Assembly (NCBI RefSeq): GCF_009695765.1
Contig: NZ_VUNI01000011.1
Coordinates: forward strand, 1-64,000
From: Roseburia porci
GTDB taxonomy: Bacteria > Bacillota > Clostridia > Lachnospirales > Lachnospiraceae
DNA: 64,000 nt
Reading direction: 5' to 3'
Part shown: in pieces, positions 28,995 to 38,695 of the stretch
Position numbering within the stretch: position 1 is the stretch's first letter
Layout: the number at the start of each line of letters is the position of its first letter
Position numbers and translations under genes: made by a program
Notes under the pieces: model-generated
Database searches by the model: none
What the model was told of the DNA's origin: nothing
What the model saw: the letters and a program-made list of their open reading frames with translations, nothing else

Positions 28995-29066
28995 CATTAA
29001 TCGCATAACCTTCCTCTTGAAATTAGCATACTGTGCCAGGAAAAGTCAAAGGTTAAGCGCATAACC
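28995..29066 (-). promoter_or_regulatory. Promoter of the GH13 operon with two LacI-type operators
   Basis: On the minus strand TTGACT (29049-29044), an 18-nt spacer and TAATTT (29025-29020, with an extended TG) form the promoter. GGTTAAGCGCATAACC (29051-29066) lies just upstream of the -35 box, and a second site sharing the half GCATAACC (28995-29010) lies just downstream of the -10 box. Both have the central CG-type symmetry of LacI-family operators. Confidence 0.75.
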
Positions 29067-29112
29067 ATGAAAGTGCATAAAGCCTGCCTGTATTTTTGTA
29101 AAAAATACACAA

Positions 29113-30147
29113 TTATATATTGTCGAGTTTTTTTACCGATTCCCGTTCTACAAGCCGGACCGGAAGTCTCCAGCGCTCCTCTGAAATGTCTATCGATTTT
29201 TTATTTTTCCGGGCATCCTGCAGATATAAAAGCGCCTCGACCGCCATCCTGGCTTTCTTTGCGATATTCTGGCTCATCGTTGTAAGCTTCGGCCGCGCAA
29301 GCCGCGCATAGATCAGATCATCAAATCCGGCTATGGAAATGTCCTCCGGCACACGGATTCCCTTACTCTGTAAAAAGGAACTGACCTCAAGCGCATAAAA
29401 ATCCGATGCCACAAATAATGCCGTGTACTCCCGCAGCTTCGGAAGAAACTGCTCCATCTGAAGCTCTCTCACCGGCTCACTGGAAGAAAAGATAAAGTGA
29501 TCCTGCTCCGACAGGGAAAGTCCCGCTTCCGTCATTGCCTGCATAAGTCCCATCCATCTGTGATGATCGACGGTTGCATCGTTGTCCGCAAGCATGGCGA
29601 TCTTCGTATGCCCCTGGGATATCAGATATTGTCCCATCTGATATCCGCCGCCAAAATCGTCCGTTGAAATATTGATAAAATCCGCCTGATTCTGTAGATA
29701 AGAGTCTATGGAAACGATTCCTCTGCGATACTTCTGGTTCAGACTTTTCAGTTCCTCCTCCGACATGTTGCATACAATAAGTCCCTCCAGATTCCATGCG
29801 ATTGCCTGACGGATAATCTCTTCCTCCGTCTGTTGCGCAATCAGATACATATAGCAGTCATGTTCCCGGATCTCATATTCCAGGTTGCCTAAAAAAGCAC
29901 TGTAATAAGGGTCCTCGAGCACAATCTTAACGCCCGGCTTACACGGAATCACAAGCCCGATCATATTCGAGGACGTCTGCGCTAACATCATGGCAGAACG
30001 GTTCCTGACATACCCCATCTCGTCTAATGCCGTCTGGATTTTCTCCCGCACTTCCTTTGAAACCCTCTGCTCTTTTCCATTGATCACGTTAGAAACGGTG
30101 GCTGTGCTCACGCCGACCGCTTCTGCTACATCTTTGATTCGAACCAT
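29113..30147 (-). CDS. LacI family transcriptional regulator of the GH13 operon
   Basis: 344 aa. N-terminal helix-turn-helix and hinge (MVRIKDVAEAVGVSTATVSNVINGK) followed by a periplasmic-binding-protein-like sugar sensor domain from about 60 on. It lies directly upstream of the two alpha-glucosidase genes, with two matching operators in the 208-bp gap. It probably represses them until an alpha-glucoside is present. Confidence 0.93.
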   Translation of the reverse strand: MVRIKDVAEAVGVSTATVSNVINGKEQRVSKEVREKIQTALDEMGYVRNRSAMMLAQTSSNMIGLVIPCKPGVKIVLEDPYYSAFLGNLEYEIREHDCYMYLIAQQTEEEIIRQAIAWNLEGLIVCNMSEEELKSLNQKYRRGIVSIDSYLQNQADFINISTDDFGGGYQMGQYLISQGHTKIAMLADNDATVDHHRWMGLMQAMTEAGLSLSEQDHFIFSSSEPVRELQMEQFLPKLREYTALFVASDFYALEVSSFLQSKGIRVPEDISIAGFDDLIYARLARPKLTTMSQNIAKKARMAVEALLYLQDARKNKKSIDISEERWRLPVRLVERESVKKLDNI

Positions 30148-30307
30148 GCGCTAAACCTCTTTCTTCCTGTTCCGCCCCAAATCATTGCTATGCTGTCACT
30201 CTGTGTCCCCTATAAAATTGCGGATTTCTTTACTGATGCAAACACCAGCGTATGTTTTCCCTCGCCTTCTGCATATAAACTCCACTATGTCTGTCTGCCT
30301 TTTACTT

Positions 30308-30805
30308 TTATATTTCCATTTTTAATGCTTTTACGGTGTCCTCAAACGCATAGAACAGGTCAATGTACTTTTCCACAATAACATGACAATTTTTTTTCAC
30401 AATCTCACAGTCATAATCGTGTGCAAGTTCATTTCTTACTTTTAGCATTTCCATCCAGGATTCATCTGAAATCAAATTTGCCTTATAGGCTTCCCTGAGT
30501 ACTTCTCTTGGCGACCCTGCCACAAAACCGGTGATTGCATAATACTGTACCAGAATATCTTTCATAACTTTCCATGACAAGTCAAATGTGATGCTAAATT
30601 TGGCACTTGTTCCACTCAGAACAAAAGAATCTGAAAGATTTCTCTGTTTTGCTTCTGCTAAATCATCCACACCTGTTACTGCTATATCAATATCGCTCCG
30701 TTCTCTTGCAGTTTCTTTGGCTCTCGATCCATATAAGATGACTTCTTTTGCATGAAACAGTTTGCAAAGTTTTGCAACTTCTTCTATGACTTCTTCTGCG
30801 CTCAT
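30308..30805 (-). CDS. Compact MNT-HEPN fusion protein (nucleotidyltransferase plus HI0074-like HEPN)
   Basis: 165 aa with GAGGGAG ahead of the ATG. Residues 20-44 hold the minimal nucleotidyltransferase signature GSRAKETARERSDID, which fits GS-X10-D-X-D (G26, S27, D38, D40). From about 70 on the sequence matches HI0074-family HEPN proteins (FDLSWKVMKDIL, SPREVLREAYKANLI) and ends the core with RNELAHDY (R124, H129, Y131), the R-X4-H-X-Y motif of HepT toxins. In HepT/MntA pairs these are separate proteins. Here the C-terminal half of the MNT domain, with its usual third Asp, and the first HEPN helix appear missing. It may be a fusion formed by deletion, active or not. Confidence 0.8.
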   Translation of the reverse strand: MSAEEVIEEVAKLCKLFHAKEVILYGSRAKETARERSDIDIAVTGVDDLAEAKQRNLSDSFVLSGTSAKFSITFDLSWKVMKDILVQYYAITGFVAGSPREVLREAYKANLISDESWMEMLKVRNELAHDYDCEIVKKNCHVIVEKYIDLFYAFEDTVKALKMEI

Positions 30806-30914
30806 GATTTCTCCCTCTTCTTAAATGTATTTTGAAGCTTTTTCTATTGTATCATTTGAAATACCAAAAAGAAACGGTTACACCTTGCAAATTAAAAATA
30901 CAAATAGCCGCAAT

Positions 30915-31847
30915 TTACTGTACCTGATCATAAAACTTCCGTATCACATCTTCTGCCGGTTTCCGATAGATCTCATAATAGCGGTGCTTTTTTGCCTCTT
31001 CTTCGGAATAGAGCTGTCCGTGCCAGGACCAGACTGCCATTCCTTCCACCCATTCACGGCGGCTGATTGCTTCCGTCATCGCCTGATACCACGCTGCCTG
31101 TCCTTCCAGATCGATTCCACCCTTTACTTCCCAGTTGTTCGGCACAAGGTTGGAGCCCTCCGTTGCCATACAGCCGGCTTCCGCAAAGAAAAACGGCTTA
31201 TGGAACTGTTTTACTACTTTTTCGATCCGGTCAAGCTGATTGTCCCAGTCATCAATCGGATAATATCCACTGGATGATATCACATCGACTGCATCCCACC
31301 ATGTGATCTGGTTTTCCTGATATTTATCTGTATTATAGCTTACCAGGCCTGAATATACGCCACGGATATCTGTAATCAGTTTACGCCATTCTTTTTCGCG
31401 GTGCTCTGACATGACCATCTCGCAGCCTGCAATAAACATTTCACAGCCAGTGCGTTCTGCGATCTTTGCATAATGCAGCTGAAATCTGGTGTATGACGCA
31501 AACCAGTTACACCATTTCGGCTCACATGGAACATCCAGATCAAAAAAACTGATATGTGCTCTCCATGTTCCGTTTACGCAGTTGACCGTAGGCTTTAAGA
31601 TTACCCTGAGTCCAAGTTCTCTAGCATAAGCGATCATCTTCTCAAGTTCTTCATCGGTCACGTTCCGCTTATGATCAAATGAGATTTCTTCGGAATGCGC
31701 CGTCTCCTGCAATCCACATGGCACAAAGATCACGGTATCCGCATGCGTCTGTTCTTTCATCACCCGCAGACTCTCCTTTGTCTCCGGCTTATTGAATTCC
31801 CCTCTGGATGCAAATGGTGCAAATGTAATTCCTTTGATATATTTCAT
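30915..31847 (-). CDS. GH113-type beta-mannanase / mannan oligosaccharide hydrolase
   Basis: 310 aa from the ATG at 31847 (GGAGAACAAAT ahead). A single (beta/alpha)8 barrel with GCE at 141-143 (probable acid/base E143) and FFFAEAGC at 219-226 (probable nucleophile E223). No signal peptide, so it works in the cytoplasm on imported manno-oligosaccharides. It is the last gene of the mannan operon. A cytoplasmic GH113 occupies a similar place in the described Roseburia mannan locus. Confidence 0.85.
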   Translation of the reverse strand: MKYIKGITFAPFASRGEFNKPETKESLRVMKEQTHADTVIFVPCGLQETAHSEEISFDHKRNVTDEELEKMIAYARELGLRVILKPTVNCVNGTWRAHISFFDLDVPCEPKWCNWFASYTRFQLHYAKIAERTGCEMFIAGCEMVMSEHREKEWRKLITDIRGVYSGLVSYNTDKYQENQITWWDAVDVISSSGYYPIDDWDNQLDRIEKVVKQFHKPFFFAEAGCMATEGSNLVPNNWEVKGGIDLEGQAAWYQAMTEAISRREWVEGMAVWSWHGQLYSEEEAKKHRYYEIYRKPAEDVIRKFYDQVQ

Positions 31848-31867
31848 ATTTGTTCTCCTGTTTAAAA

Positions 31868-31901
31868 CAGGCTGCAAAGCGTCGATGCACTTCGCAGCCT
31901 G
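31868..31901 (-). terminator. Intercistronic hairpin before GH113
   Basis: Arms CAGGCTGC (31868-31875) and GCAGCCTG (31894-31901) extended by imperfect pairs; on the minus strand it is followed by TTTT. It may partly terminate or protect the mRNA. Confidence 0.55.
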
Positions 31902-31941
31902 CGTGACTTACCTGTTCTGTTTTTCTCTGTTGATCCCGTTT

Positions 31942-34011
31942 CTATCGTGTGGATGCGATGATCTGCATATTTCCTTCAAAATTCAGAGATTTGCAGTCTG
32001 CAGGTGCGATAAAATGATCACCCTTTTTCAGAAGATGTCCGTTTACTGATCCCTGTCCGCTTACAACTGTCATAAGCAGGAATGGATATTTCTGCTCTAC
32101 CTGTGTATTTCCGGAAACTTCAAGTTTGAATACGGAATAGTAATTGCAGCTGTATAACAGATTCAGACGGTTGAGTGGAAGTCCGTTTACAGAACGTACA
32201 CTTTCTCCGACCGGTTTTGCAGGAACTGTGATAACATCAATACTCTTCTGTACATGAAGTTCTCTTGGCTTACCGTTTGACAGACGATCATAATCATATA
32301 CACGGTAAGTAATATCACTGTTCTGCTGTGTCTCTAAGATCTGGAAACCACCCTTGATCGCATGTACGGTTCCCGGATCGATCTGAATGAAATCACCCTT
32401 CCTGATCGGAATCTCACGAATCAGTTCTGACCATCTCTTCTGTTCGATCATCTCTTTTAATTCTTCTCTTGTTGATGCATTGTGACCGATTACAAGGCTT
32501 GCATTTTCCGGACAATCTAATACATACCAGCACTCTGTTTTTCCAAGAGAACCATTCTCATTCTTTAATGCATATTCATCGTTTGGATGAACCTGGATAC
32601 TTAAATCTGCTTTTGCATCAATAATCTTGATCAAAAGTGGGAAACGATCCTCTGTCGGATTTCCGAATAATTCCGGATTTTTTGCCCAGAGTTCAGAAAG
32701 ATGCATGCCTTTAAAAGCACCTTCACGGATTACACCATCTCCGTTTGGATGTGCTGAAATTCCCCAGCATTCTCCGATATCATCGCCTTCTACCGGATAA
32801 CCATACTCTGTGCGGAGTTTTGATCCTCCCCAGATATTATGTGTCAGAGCCGGATCTAAAAAGATCAGTTCCTCGGATGTCTTTTTCGCCTTGTGGGAGC
32901 CGGAAACGATGACAGAGATCAGATCAAATCCATTCTGATCTTTCTCAGATGCCTCTACAATGCGGATATCAACGGTATGAAGCTTGTTCTCCAGATGCTC
33001 TGCAACCGTCTCAAGTTCCAGTTTATCGCCCCATGTCTCATCAAAATTTGCATCCAGACGGTATGCATGCTCTGTATCTCCATCGATAACTACTTCTGCT
33101 ACCGGAGCTGGTTTGTTCATTGTTTTTCTGTACTGTACAGCGATGCTTCCGCCTCTTAATTCAAAACGGATGCTGTCTCCGACTTTGGATGCACTCCATC
33201 CGTTTTTGAAACAGTCGGTAATTCCTTCCTGTTTGGAAGTATCTGCGGCAAATCCATTCAGTTCCGGTTTGCTGTTTCTGTTGTCATAACGTACGGAATC
33301 CTCATAATCGTTATAAGTAAATGGTGCACGAAGTTCCGGAGCCGGAAGTTCTGCCTCGTCCATAACATCAAATACTTTGGAAAGGAAATAAGTAATCACA
33401 GAAGCCACCAGGCTGTGTCCTGCATCATTTGGATGAAGATCATCCTGTGTAATCTCACGGTTTGGAAGTCTTCCTGCTTTTACTTCTTCATAAATTGTGC
33501 TCTGCATGCTGACAGATGGCAGATCATAATATCTTCCAACACGTGCATGCATCAGCTGTGCGTTAGCACCGGTGTCATAACATACATTATGTACAAGAAG
33601 CATTGCCGGTTTTGTCTCAGAATCATAGATTTTGCGGACAAGACCTTCATATGTCTCCATAAAATGCTCTGTGCTGTCATCATTTACGGAAAACTCCACA
33701 ATGACAAAATCCGGTTTGTAGCTTAAAAGATCACTCTGGGCACGTGCCACACCAAACTGTGAAGTTGTTCCGCCGATTCCGGCGTTCACATACTCAAATT
33801 CAGCTTCCGGAAACTGTTTTTTCCACCACTCAAATACATGATATGCATAACATGTCTCCGGTGTGGAAGAAAGGCATCCCTGTGTGATTGAACCACCAAG
33901 AAAACCAAGTACCAGCTTCTCGCCGTTTGCTGCCTTTTTCATCAATTCTTTCATACGGAAAAGGTTTCCGCGGTTTACGATTCCCTTTTCATAATCAATC
34001 TGATATCTCAT
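31942..34011 (-). CDS. Fusion of CE17-type acetylesterase and mannose-6-phosphate isomerase
   Basis: 689 aa. Residues 1-220 form an SGNH esterase (Ser41 in GGSIT, Gly/Asn blocks, DDLHPND with D190 or D191 and H193). Residues about 235-375 form a beta-rich domain like the CBM35 of mannan esterase CE17. From about 381 to the end there is a complete type I phosphomannose isomerase (LTHNIWGG, zinc ligands in IQVHPNDEYA with Q473 and H475, E493 region, H550 in GTVHAI). The two activities would deacetylate manno-oligosaccharides and convert mannose 6-phosphate to fructose 6-phosphate. The reading frame is continuous with no sign of a frameshift. Confidence 0.88.
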   Translation of the reverse strand: MRYQIDYEKGIVNRGNLFRMKELMKKAANGEKLVLGFLGGSITQGCLSSTPETCYAYHVFEWWKKQFPEAEFEYVNAGIGGTTSQFGVARAQSDLLSYKPDFVIVEFSVNDDSTEHFMETYEGLVRKIYDSETKPAMLLVHNVCYDTGANAQLMHARVGRYYDLPSVSMQSTIYEEVKAGRLPNREITQDDLHPNDAGHSLVASVITYFLSKVFDVMDEAELPAPELRAPFTYNDYEDSVRYDNRNSKPELNGFAADTSKQEGITDCFKNGWSASKVGDSIRFELRGGSIAVQYRKTMNKPAPVAEVVIDGDTEHAYRLDANFDETWGDKLELETVAEHLENKLHTVDIRIVEASEKDQNGFDLISVIVSGSHKAKKTSEELIFLDPALTHNIWGGSKLRTEYGYPVEGDDIGECWGISAHPNGDGVIREGAFKGMHLSELWAKNPELFGNPTEDRFPLLIKIIDAKADLSIQVHPNDEYALKNENGSLGKTECWYVLDCPENASLVIGHNASTREELKEMIEQKRWSELIREIPIRKGDFIQIDPGTVHAIKGGFQILETQQNSDITYRVYDYDRLSNGKPRELHVQKSIDVITVPAKPVGESVRSVNGLPLNRLNLLYSCNYYSVFKLEVSGNTQVEQKYPFLLMTVVSGQGSVNGHLLKKGDHFIAPADCKSLNFEGNMQIIASTR

Positions 34012-34091
34012 CTTTTATTTCCATTCCTTTCATTCTGTTTCGATTATCATACGCTCTGATTCTGCGCATTCCAGTTCTATGCGTTCTGGTT

Positions 34092-35141
34092 CTATTCATT
34101 CCAGATTCCATCGCCCAGAGATTCAATGTAAGCAGTTAATTCTTCTGCCATTTCCTCTGCCTCCGGAATTCTAAGATGTCCCGGTGTTCCTGCCCCGTTT
34201 CGTTTGTACATATAATGATGCACACGTGGATCCTGGATCTGTCCGCAGACCTCATCGATTGCGCGATCCCAGTTTGCATCATGCTGAAGAAGTGTTGTCT
34301 GCAGGATGATCTGGGCTTTTGGATAAAGTCCCATGAGACGCTCTACAAATGCCTTATAGTGTACTCTCCAGTTCTCAGCCTTTGCACCATCATAATCTTC
34401 TGCCATATAATCCTCCGGATGATTGTCATTCTGGCCGATTGCCACAATCACAACATGCGGTGTATAATCTGCAAAATTCCATGGTTTTACCGGTCCCATT
34501 TCCGGGTTGTATTCTAATTTGTCATAGCAGGATTCCACTCCGTAAAAATGAGGATCCACAAACCAGCCGGTGTGATCTAAAAGCGCAATACCGCCCTGTG
34601 AAGTATCATGCAGTTCTGCGTGAAGCTTACGAGCTGTAATCCAGGAATAGGAATACCAGCTGTTGGAATACTCTCCATTATGCTCCGGATCTTCTTTTCC
34701 GACATACTGCACTGCCTCGGATACTTCTCCACAGGATACGCTGTCACCAAATACTTCGATTCTTCTCTCCGGCTTCGGTGAAGGCTCCATTATTATAGCA
34801 TTCTTATCCAGTTCAAGTCCATATAATGTAAACATATGGCAGATATCCTGTCGTTTAAACAGGATGAGTTCATGCTCCTCATCCGCAAGATGCTCTGCAA
34901 GAATATACGTATGCAGCTGTTCATCTTCTTTCAATGCGATCTTCGTCTGTTTTCCATCAACGATCACGCCAAGATAGTTGCTCCAATATGCATGGTTATT
35001 GGAAATAACTGCTTTTACACTTGTTCCGTGAAAACGGATTTTTACATAGCTTGCCGCATAGATAAATACCGGCGCTTTTTTATCTTCAAAATCAATTCTT
35101 CCACTATACTGTAACATTGGATGATCTGGTGTAATATACAT
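34092..35141 (-). CDS. CE2 family acetylesterase
   Basis: 349 aa. An N-terminal jelly-roll domain (about 1-120) is followed by an SGNH hydrolase domain with FGDSVSCGE (Ser134), the GQND block and a C-terminal GHLRIPEAEEMA segment carrying the catalytic His. This domain order is typical of CE2, which removes acetyl groups from hydroxyls of mannose units. It should complement the CE17-type enzyme, which acts on a different hydroxyl in the Roseburia system. Cytoplasmic. The 80-bp gap to the next gene shows nothing clear. Confidence 0.87.
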   Translation of the reverse strand: MYITPDHPMLQYSGRIDFEDKKAPVFIYAASYVKIRFHGTSVKAVISNNHAYWSNYLGVIVDGKQTKIALKEDEQLHTYILAEHLADEEHELILFKRQDICHMFTLYGLELDKNAIIMEPSPKPERRIEVFGDSVSCGEVSEAVQYVGKEDPEHNGEYSNSWYSYSWITARKLHAELHDTSQGGIALLDHTGWFVDPHFYGVESCYDKLEYNPEMGPVKPWNFADYTPHVVIVAIGQNDNHPEDYMAEDYDGAKAENWRVHYKAFVERLMGLYPKAQIILQTTLLQHDANWDRAIDEVCGQIQDPRVHHYMYKRNGAGTPGHLRIPEAEEMAEELTAYIESLGDGIWNE

Positions 35142-35167
35142 AATTATTTTCCCCCCTGTTTATAAAT

Positions 35168-35204
35168 AAAGAGCCTGCTCAACATAAATGTCTGCAGGCT
35201 CTTT
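35168..35204 (-). terminator. Intercistronic hairpin between GH130_2 and CE2
   Basis: Perfect 11-bp arms AAAGAGCCTGC (35168-35178) and GCAGGCTCTTT (35194-35204) with a short T run on the minus strand. A partial terminator or 3' stabiliser within the operon. Confidence 0.6.
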
Positions 35205-35211
35205 GACTTTA

Positions 35212-36234
35212 TTATCGAATACCGATTTCTGTATCTGACTCTGTCACTACACTGTGCTCTTTGATGTAATCAATGATCTCATCAAGCTTTGTGAATGCAA
35301 GTCCAACGTAGCTGTCAGCAGCTCCATAGTAAATTGCGATCTTTCCAGACTCTGGATCATGGATTGTTGCGCATGGGAAGCATACGTTTGGTACGAAACC
35401 ACGCTCTTCATACCACTCTTCCGGAGTAAGAAGGAATGTTTCACAACGATATTTTACAACGGATGGATTGTCAATGTCTAAGATTGCTCCACCGATGGAG
35501 TATACAAATCCGTTACATGTTCCACTTACACCATGGTAGAATAACAGCCATCCTTCAGAAGTCTCGATTGGAGCAGCACCGCCACCGATTTTAACGGACT
35601 CCCACCATTCGCTTCCTTTGCCCATAACATGTCTGTGTTTGCCCCAGTATGTCATATCCGGGCTTTCGCTTAAGAAGATATCACCAAATGGTGTATGTCC
35701 ACTATCGGATGGACGGGAAAGCATTACATAATTGCCGTTGATCTTTCTTGGGAATAAAACAGCATTACGGTTAAATGGAATGAATGGATTCTCTAAACGT
35801 ACGAATGTCTTGAAATCGGTTGTTTTTGCAAGTCCGATAGAAGCTCCGTAGAAATCCTGACACCAGATAATGTAATAGGTATCTTCGATCTTAACAAGAC
35901 GAGGATCATATGCGTATACCGGCATAAATTCTTTTCCGTTCTGATCTACGAAATGGATCTTCTCTTTGTCAAATTCCCAGTGAATTGCATCGTTACTTCT
36001 TCCAAGGTAGATGTAAGGAATTCCGTTTGTCTGCTCACCACGGAAAACTCCGATGAATCCATCTCCGTAAGGCATTACTGCACTGTTAAAGATACGTGCA
36101 ACACCTTCTACCGGGTTTCTTCCGATAATCGGGTTCTCTGTGTATCTCCATACTGGTGCACCTTTTAATCCTTCTGGTTTCTCCTGCCATGGCACATTTG
36201 GTACTGCCGGCGCAATCATCTTATATTTGCTCAT
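35212..36234 (-). CDS. GH130 subfamily 2 mannooligosaccharide phosphorylase
   Basis: 340 aa, a five-bladed propeller fold. The conserved proton-donor Asp is D110 in VYAYDPRL, and RNAVLFP and GGGAAPIETSEGWL are conserved GH130 segments. It phosphorolyses beta-1,4-mannooligosaccharides to mannose 1-phosphate. The short length without the extended N-terminal helix favours subfamily 2 over 1. It forms a pair with the GH130_1 gene 28 bp upstream, as in Ruminococcus and Roseburia mannan loci. Confidence 0.88.
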   Translation of the reverse strand: MSKYKMIAPAVPNVPWQEKPEGLKGAPVWRYTENPIIGRNPVEGVARIFNSAVMPYGDGFIGVFRGEQTNGIPYIYLGRSNDAIHWEFDKEKIHFVDQNGKEFMPVYAYDPRLVKIEDTYYIIWCQDFYGASIGLAKTTDFKTFVRLENPFIPFNRNAVLFPRKINGNYVMLSRPSDSGHTPFGDIFLSESPDMTYWGKHRHVMGKGSEWWESVKIGGGAAPIETSEGWLLFYHGVSGTCNGFVYSIGGAILDIDNPSVVKYRCETFLLTPEEWYEERGFVPNVCFPCATIHDPESGKIAIYYGAADSYVGLAFTKLDEIIDYIKEHSVVTESDTEIGIR

Positions 36235-36262
36235 TTTATTATCCTCTTTATTCTCTCTAATC

Positions 36263-37429
36263 TTATTTTAATAATTCCAGGTTCTTTTTGATCAGGTCGC
36301 ATCTCTGTGCTACGCACTCTACGCTGCGTCCCGGATCTTTTGGTGTGTTGAATACATAATCAACCAGCTTATCAAGTGTTGTGGTTGCAACATGCATTCT
36401 TGTATCCGATGATGCATAGTAAATGAATACTTCATTGTTCTCATTTACGATTGCTCCGTTTGTAAATACAACGTTGCTTACATCGCCGACACGTTCCTCT
36501 CCTCTTGGTCCAATGAGAAGTCCGGATGGCTCTGCGATAACCTTCGAAGGATCATCCAGTGCTGTTGCGAATGCATAAATAACATAACGAAGTCCGGCTG
36601 CTGTGTTACGAACACCGTGTGCGATATGAATCCAGCCCTTATCTGTTTTGATCGGAGTAGCTCCTGCACCGTTTTTCGCTTCAGTAATTGTGTGGTATTT
36701 ACGTAAGCTTGTCATTTTCTCTTCATCGATGACTGCATGTGTAATATCATCGCACAGTCCGAATCCGATTCCTCCGCCTGATCCAGTCTCAATGAAATCA
36801 TCCATTGGTCTGGTGTAAAATGCATATTTTCCATTTACAAATTCAGGATGAAGTACAACGTTTCTCTGCTGTGGGGAGTTTAAGGTAACAAGGTTATCCA
36901 GTCTCTCCCAGTGTTTTAAATCTTTTGTACGAACGATTCCGGCTGCTGCAACTGCTGCTGAAAGATCGTTTACAGATGTATCTTTGCTCTCTGAACAGAA
37001 CACACCATAGATGTATCCATCTTCATGTTTTGTCAGACGCATATCATATACGTTTGTTTCCTCTGGACAGGTATCGTCTAAAAGGATTGGATAATCCCAG
37101 AAACGGAAACCGTCTACTCCGTTGTCACTTTCAGCAACTCCAAAGAAAGATTTACGGTCATTTCCCTCGATACGTGCTACCAGATAATATTTTCCGTTCA
37201 GCTCGATTGCTCCGGAATTCATAACGGCATTGATTCCAAGACGCTCCATGAAATATGGGTTGGTCTCTTTATTCAGATCATATCTCCATGTAAGTGGAAT
37301 ATGCTCTCTTGTTAATACAGGATATTCATAACGGTCATAAACACCATTATAGAAATCACTCTTTACATTTTTTCTGTTTAACAGTTCTTCCTGTTTTTTT
37401 AACAGCTCATAATATTTTTCATGAACCAT
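36263..37429 (-). CDS. GH130 subfamily 1, 4-O-beta-mannosyl-glucose phosphorylase
   Basis: 388 aa. An N-terminal helical extension (about 1-30) and the motif NVYDMRL (D129) match the mannosyl-glucose phosphorylase group. The product of the adjacent epimerase, mannosyl-glucose, is its substrate, giving mannose 1-phosphate and glucose. It sits 21 bp downstream of the epimerase gene, the known functional pair. Confidence 0.9.
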   Translation of the reverse strand: MVHEKYYELLKKQEELLNRKNVKSDFYNGVYDRYEYPVLTREHIPLTWRYDLNKETNPYFMERLGINAVMNSGAIELNGKYYLVARIEGNDRKSFFGVAESDNGVDGFRFWDYPILLDDTCPEETNVYDMRLTKHEDGYIYGVFCSESKDTSVNDLSAAVAAAGIVRTKDLKHWERLDNLVTLNSPQQRNVVLHPEFVNGKYAFYTRPMDDFIETGSGGGIGFGLCDDITHAVIDEEKMTSLRKYHTITEAKNGAGATPIKTDKGWIHIAHGVRNTAAGLRYVIYAFATALDDPSKVIAEPSGLLIGPRGEERVGDVSNVVFTNGAIVNENNEVFIYYASSDTRMHVATTTLDKLVDYVFNTPKDPGRSVECVAQRCDLIKKNLELLK

Positions 37430-37450
37430 GGCGATTCTCCTTATTTTTAT

Positions 37451-38665
37451 TTATTTGTTCATACCAAGTCTGCGGATGATTTCCATACACATACGTCCGT
37501 TGTGATATGGACATTTCCAAGGCTCCACGATCGGCTTACCAACAACTGGTTTACCTTCCTGTGTTACAAGCCAGAACCACTCAGATCCCTCTCTCTTATC
37601 GATCACATGCTCTTTGATGAATTCCCAGACCAAAAGTGCTCCCTCTAAGTATTCCTCATGTTCCGGATCCTGCTGCCATCCGTTTACGAAACCGACAACG
37701 GTCTCTGCCTGAACCCACCATACACGGTTTGTGTCTACTTTGCCTTTGTCACATTCATTGGAAAGTGAATGTCCATCAAATGCAATGTCATAAATCTGTC
37801 TGGTCAGTACCTTTGTGATCGCATGCATTTTATCACGGTATTCTGAGCTTCCAAGTACTGAAACTCCACGATCTAAAAGCCAGGCTGTTTCGATGTCATG
37901 ACCATAGGAATACAGATCAATGATGGAATGATATTCTCTGTCGAAGAACACTTCCTGTCTCTTCAGAACCGGATTGTATACCTTGTCTGCAACAGTATCC
38001 ATGATCCACATTAAGCGTTCTTTGACTTCTTCATTGCCTGTCACGCGAAGTAACTCTGTATACGCTTCAAACACATGAAGAAGTGTATTCATTGTCTTAT
38101 CCGCCAAGACTCCGTTCTCGGAAAGCTTTTCGTTTGACTCCGGCTTAAAGTCTCTTGTGAATGCTTCCATATATCCAAGATCATCGGTACATTTATCCTC
38201 GATTAAATGGAATAACTGGAATGCAAGATCAAGCGCCTCACTGTCACCACTTGCTTCATAATAAGATGCAAGTGCGTAAATGCAGAATGCCTGATTGTAT
38301 GTATGTTTTGTAGTATCTTCCGGTGTACCGTCATATTTAAGTGACCAGTAGATTCCGCCGAATTCTTTGTCAATGCATGCATTTTTCAGGAATTCATATC
38401 CATGCTCTGCCTCAGCAAGAAGGCTTTCATCTGCTTCTCCAAGTGCTTTGGACAATGTGTATGCGTTGGCAAAGAACCATGTGATACGGCTGTTTAAAAT
38501 GCATCCCTTGACAGCCTTTTTGTCAAGCTCGAGATCATAGCTCAGCCAGCCATAATAGCCGCCGAACTCATCATCACGAAGTTTTTTCCAGAATGGGATA
38601 ATTCCATTCTGCAGATGGTCTTTCATTTCGTTTGCCATCTGAACCGCTTTTTCCCGGTTGTCCAT
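37451..38665 (-). CDS. Cellobiose 2-epimerase family enzyme (mannobiose 2-epimerase)
   Basis: 404 aa from the ATG at 38665; the in-frame ATG at 38683 lies inside the AAAGGAG ribosome site. An (alpha/alpha)6 barrel of the N-acylglucosamine 2-epimerase family, with conserved His-bearing segments THTYNQAFCIYAL, NTLLHVFEAYTEL and SYGHDIETAWLL, and VWWVQAETVVGF. It epimerises the reducing-end mannose of beta-1,4-mannobiose to glucose so that GH130_1 can use it. Cytoplasmic. Confidence 0.92.
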   Translation of the reverse strand: MDNREKAVQMANEMKDHLQNGIIPFWKKLRDDEFGGYYGWLSYDLELDKKAVKGCILNSRITWFFANAYTLSKALGEADESLLAEAEHGYEFLKNACIDKEFGGIYWSLKYDGTPEDTTKHTYNQAFCIYALASYYEASGDSEALDLAFQLFHLIEDKCTDDLGYMEAFTRDFKPESNEKLSENGVLADKTMNTLLHVFEAYTELLRVTGNEEVKERLMWIMDTVADKVYNPVLKRQEVFFDREYHSIIDLYSYGHDIETAWLLDRGVSVLGSSEYRDKMHAITKVLTRQIYDIAFDGHSLSNECDKGKVDTNRVWWVQAETVVGFVNGWQQDPEHEEYLEGALLVWEFIKEHVIDKREGSEWFWLVTQEGKPVVGKPIVEPWKCPYHNGRMCMEIIRRLGMNK

Positions 38666-38695
38666 CGTAACAGCTCCTTTCATATTTTTATACGA

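Noticed and set aside
31942-34011. Esterase-isomerase fusion as an assembly frameshift artefact
   Set aside because: The frame is continuous for 689 codons, the junction sequence is ordinary, and both domains look complete. It is kept as a real fusion, though read evidence was not available.
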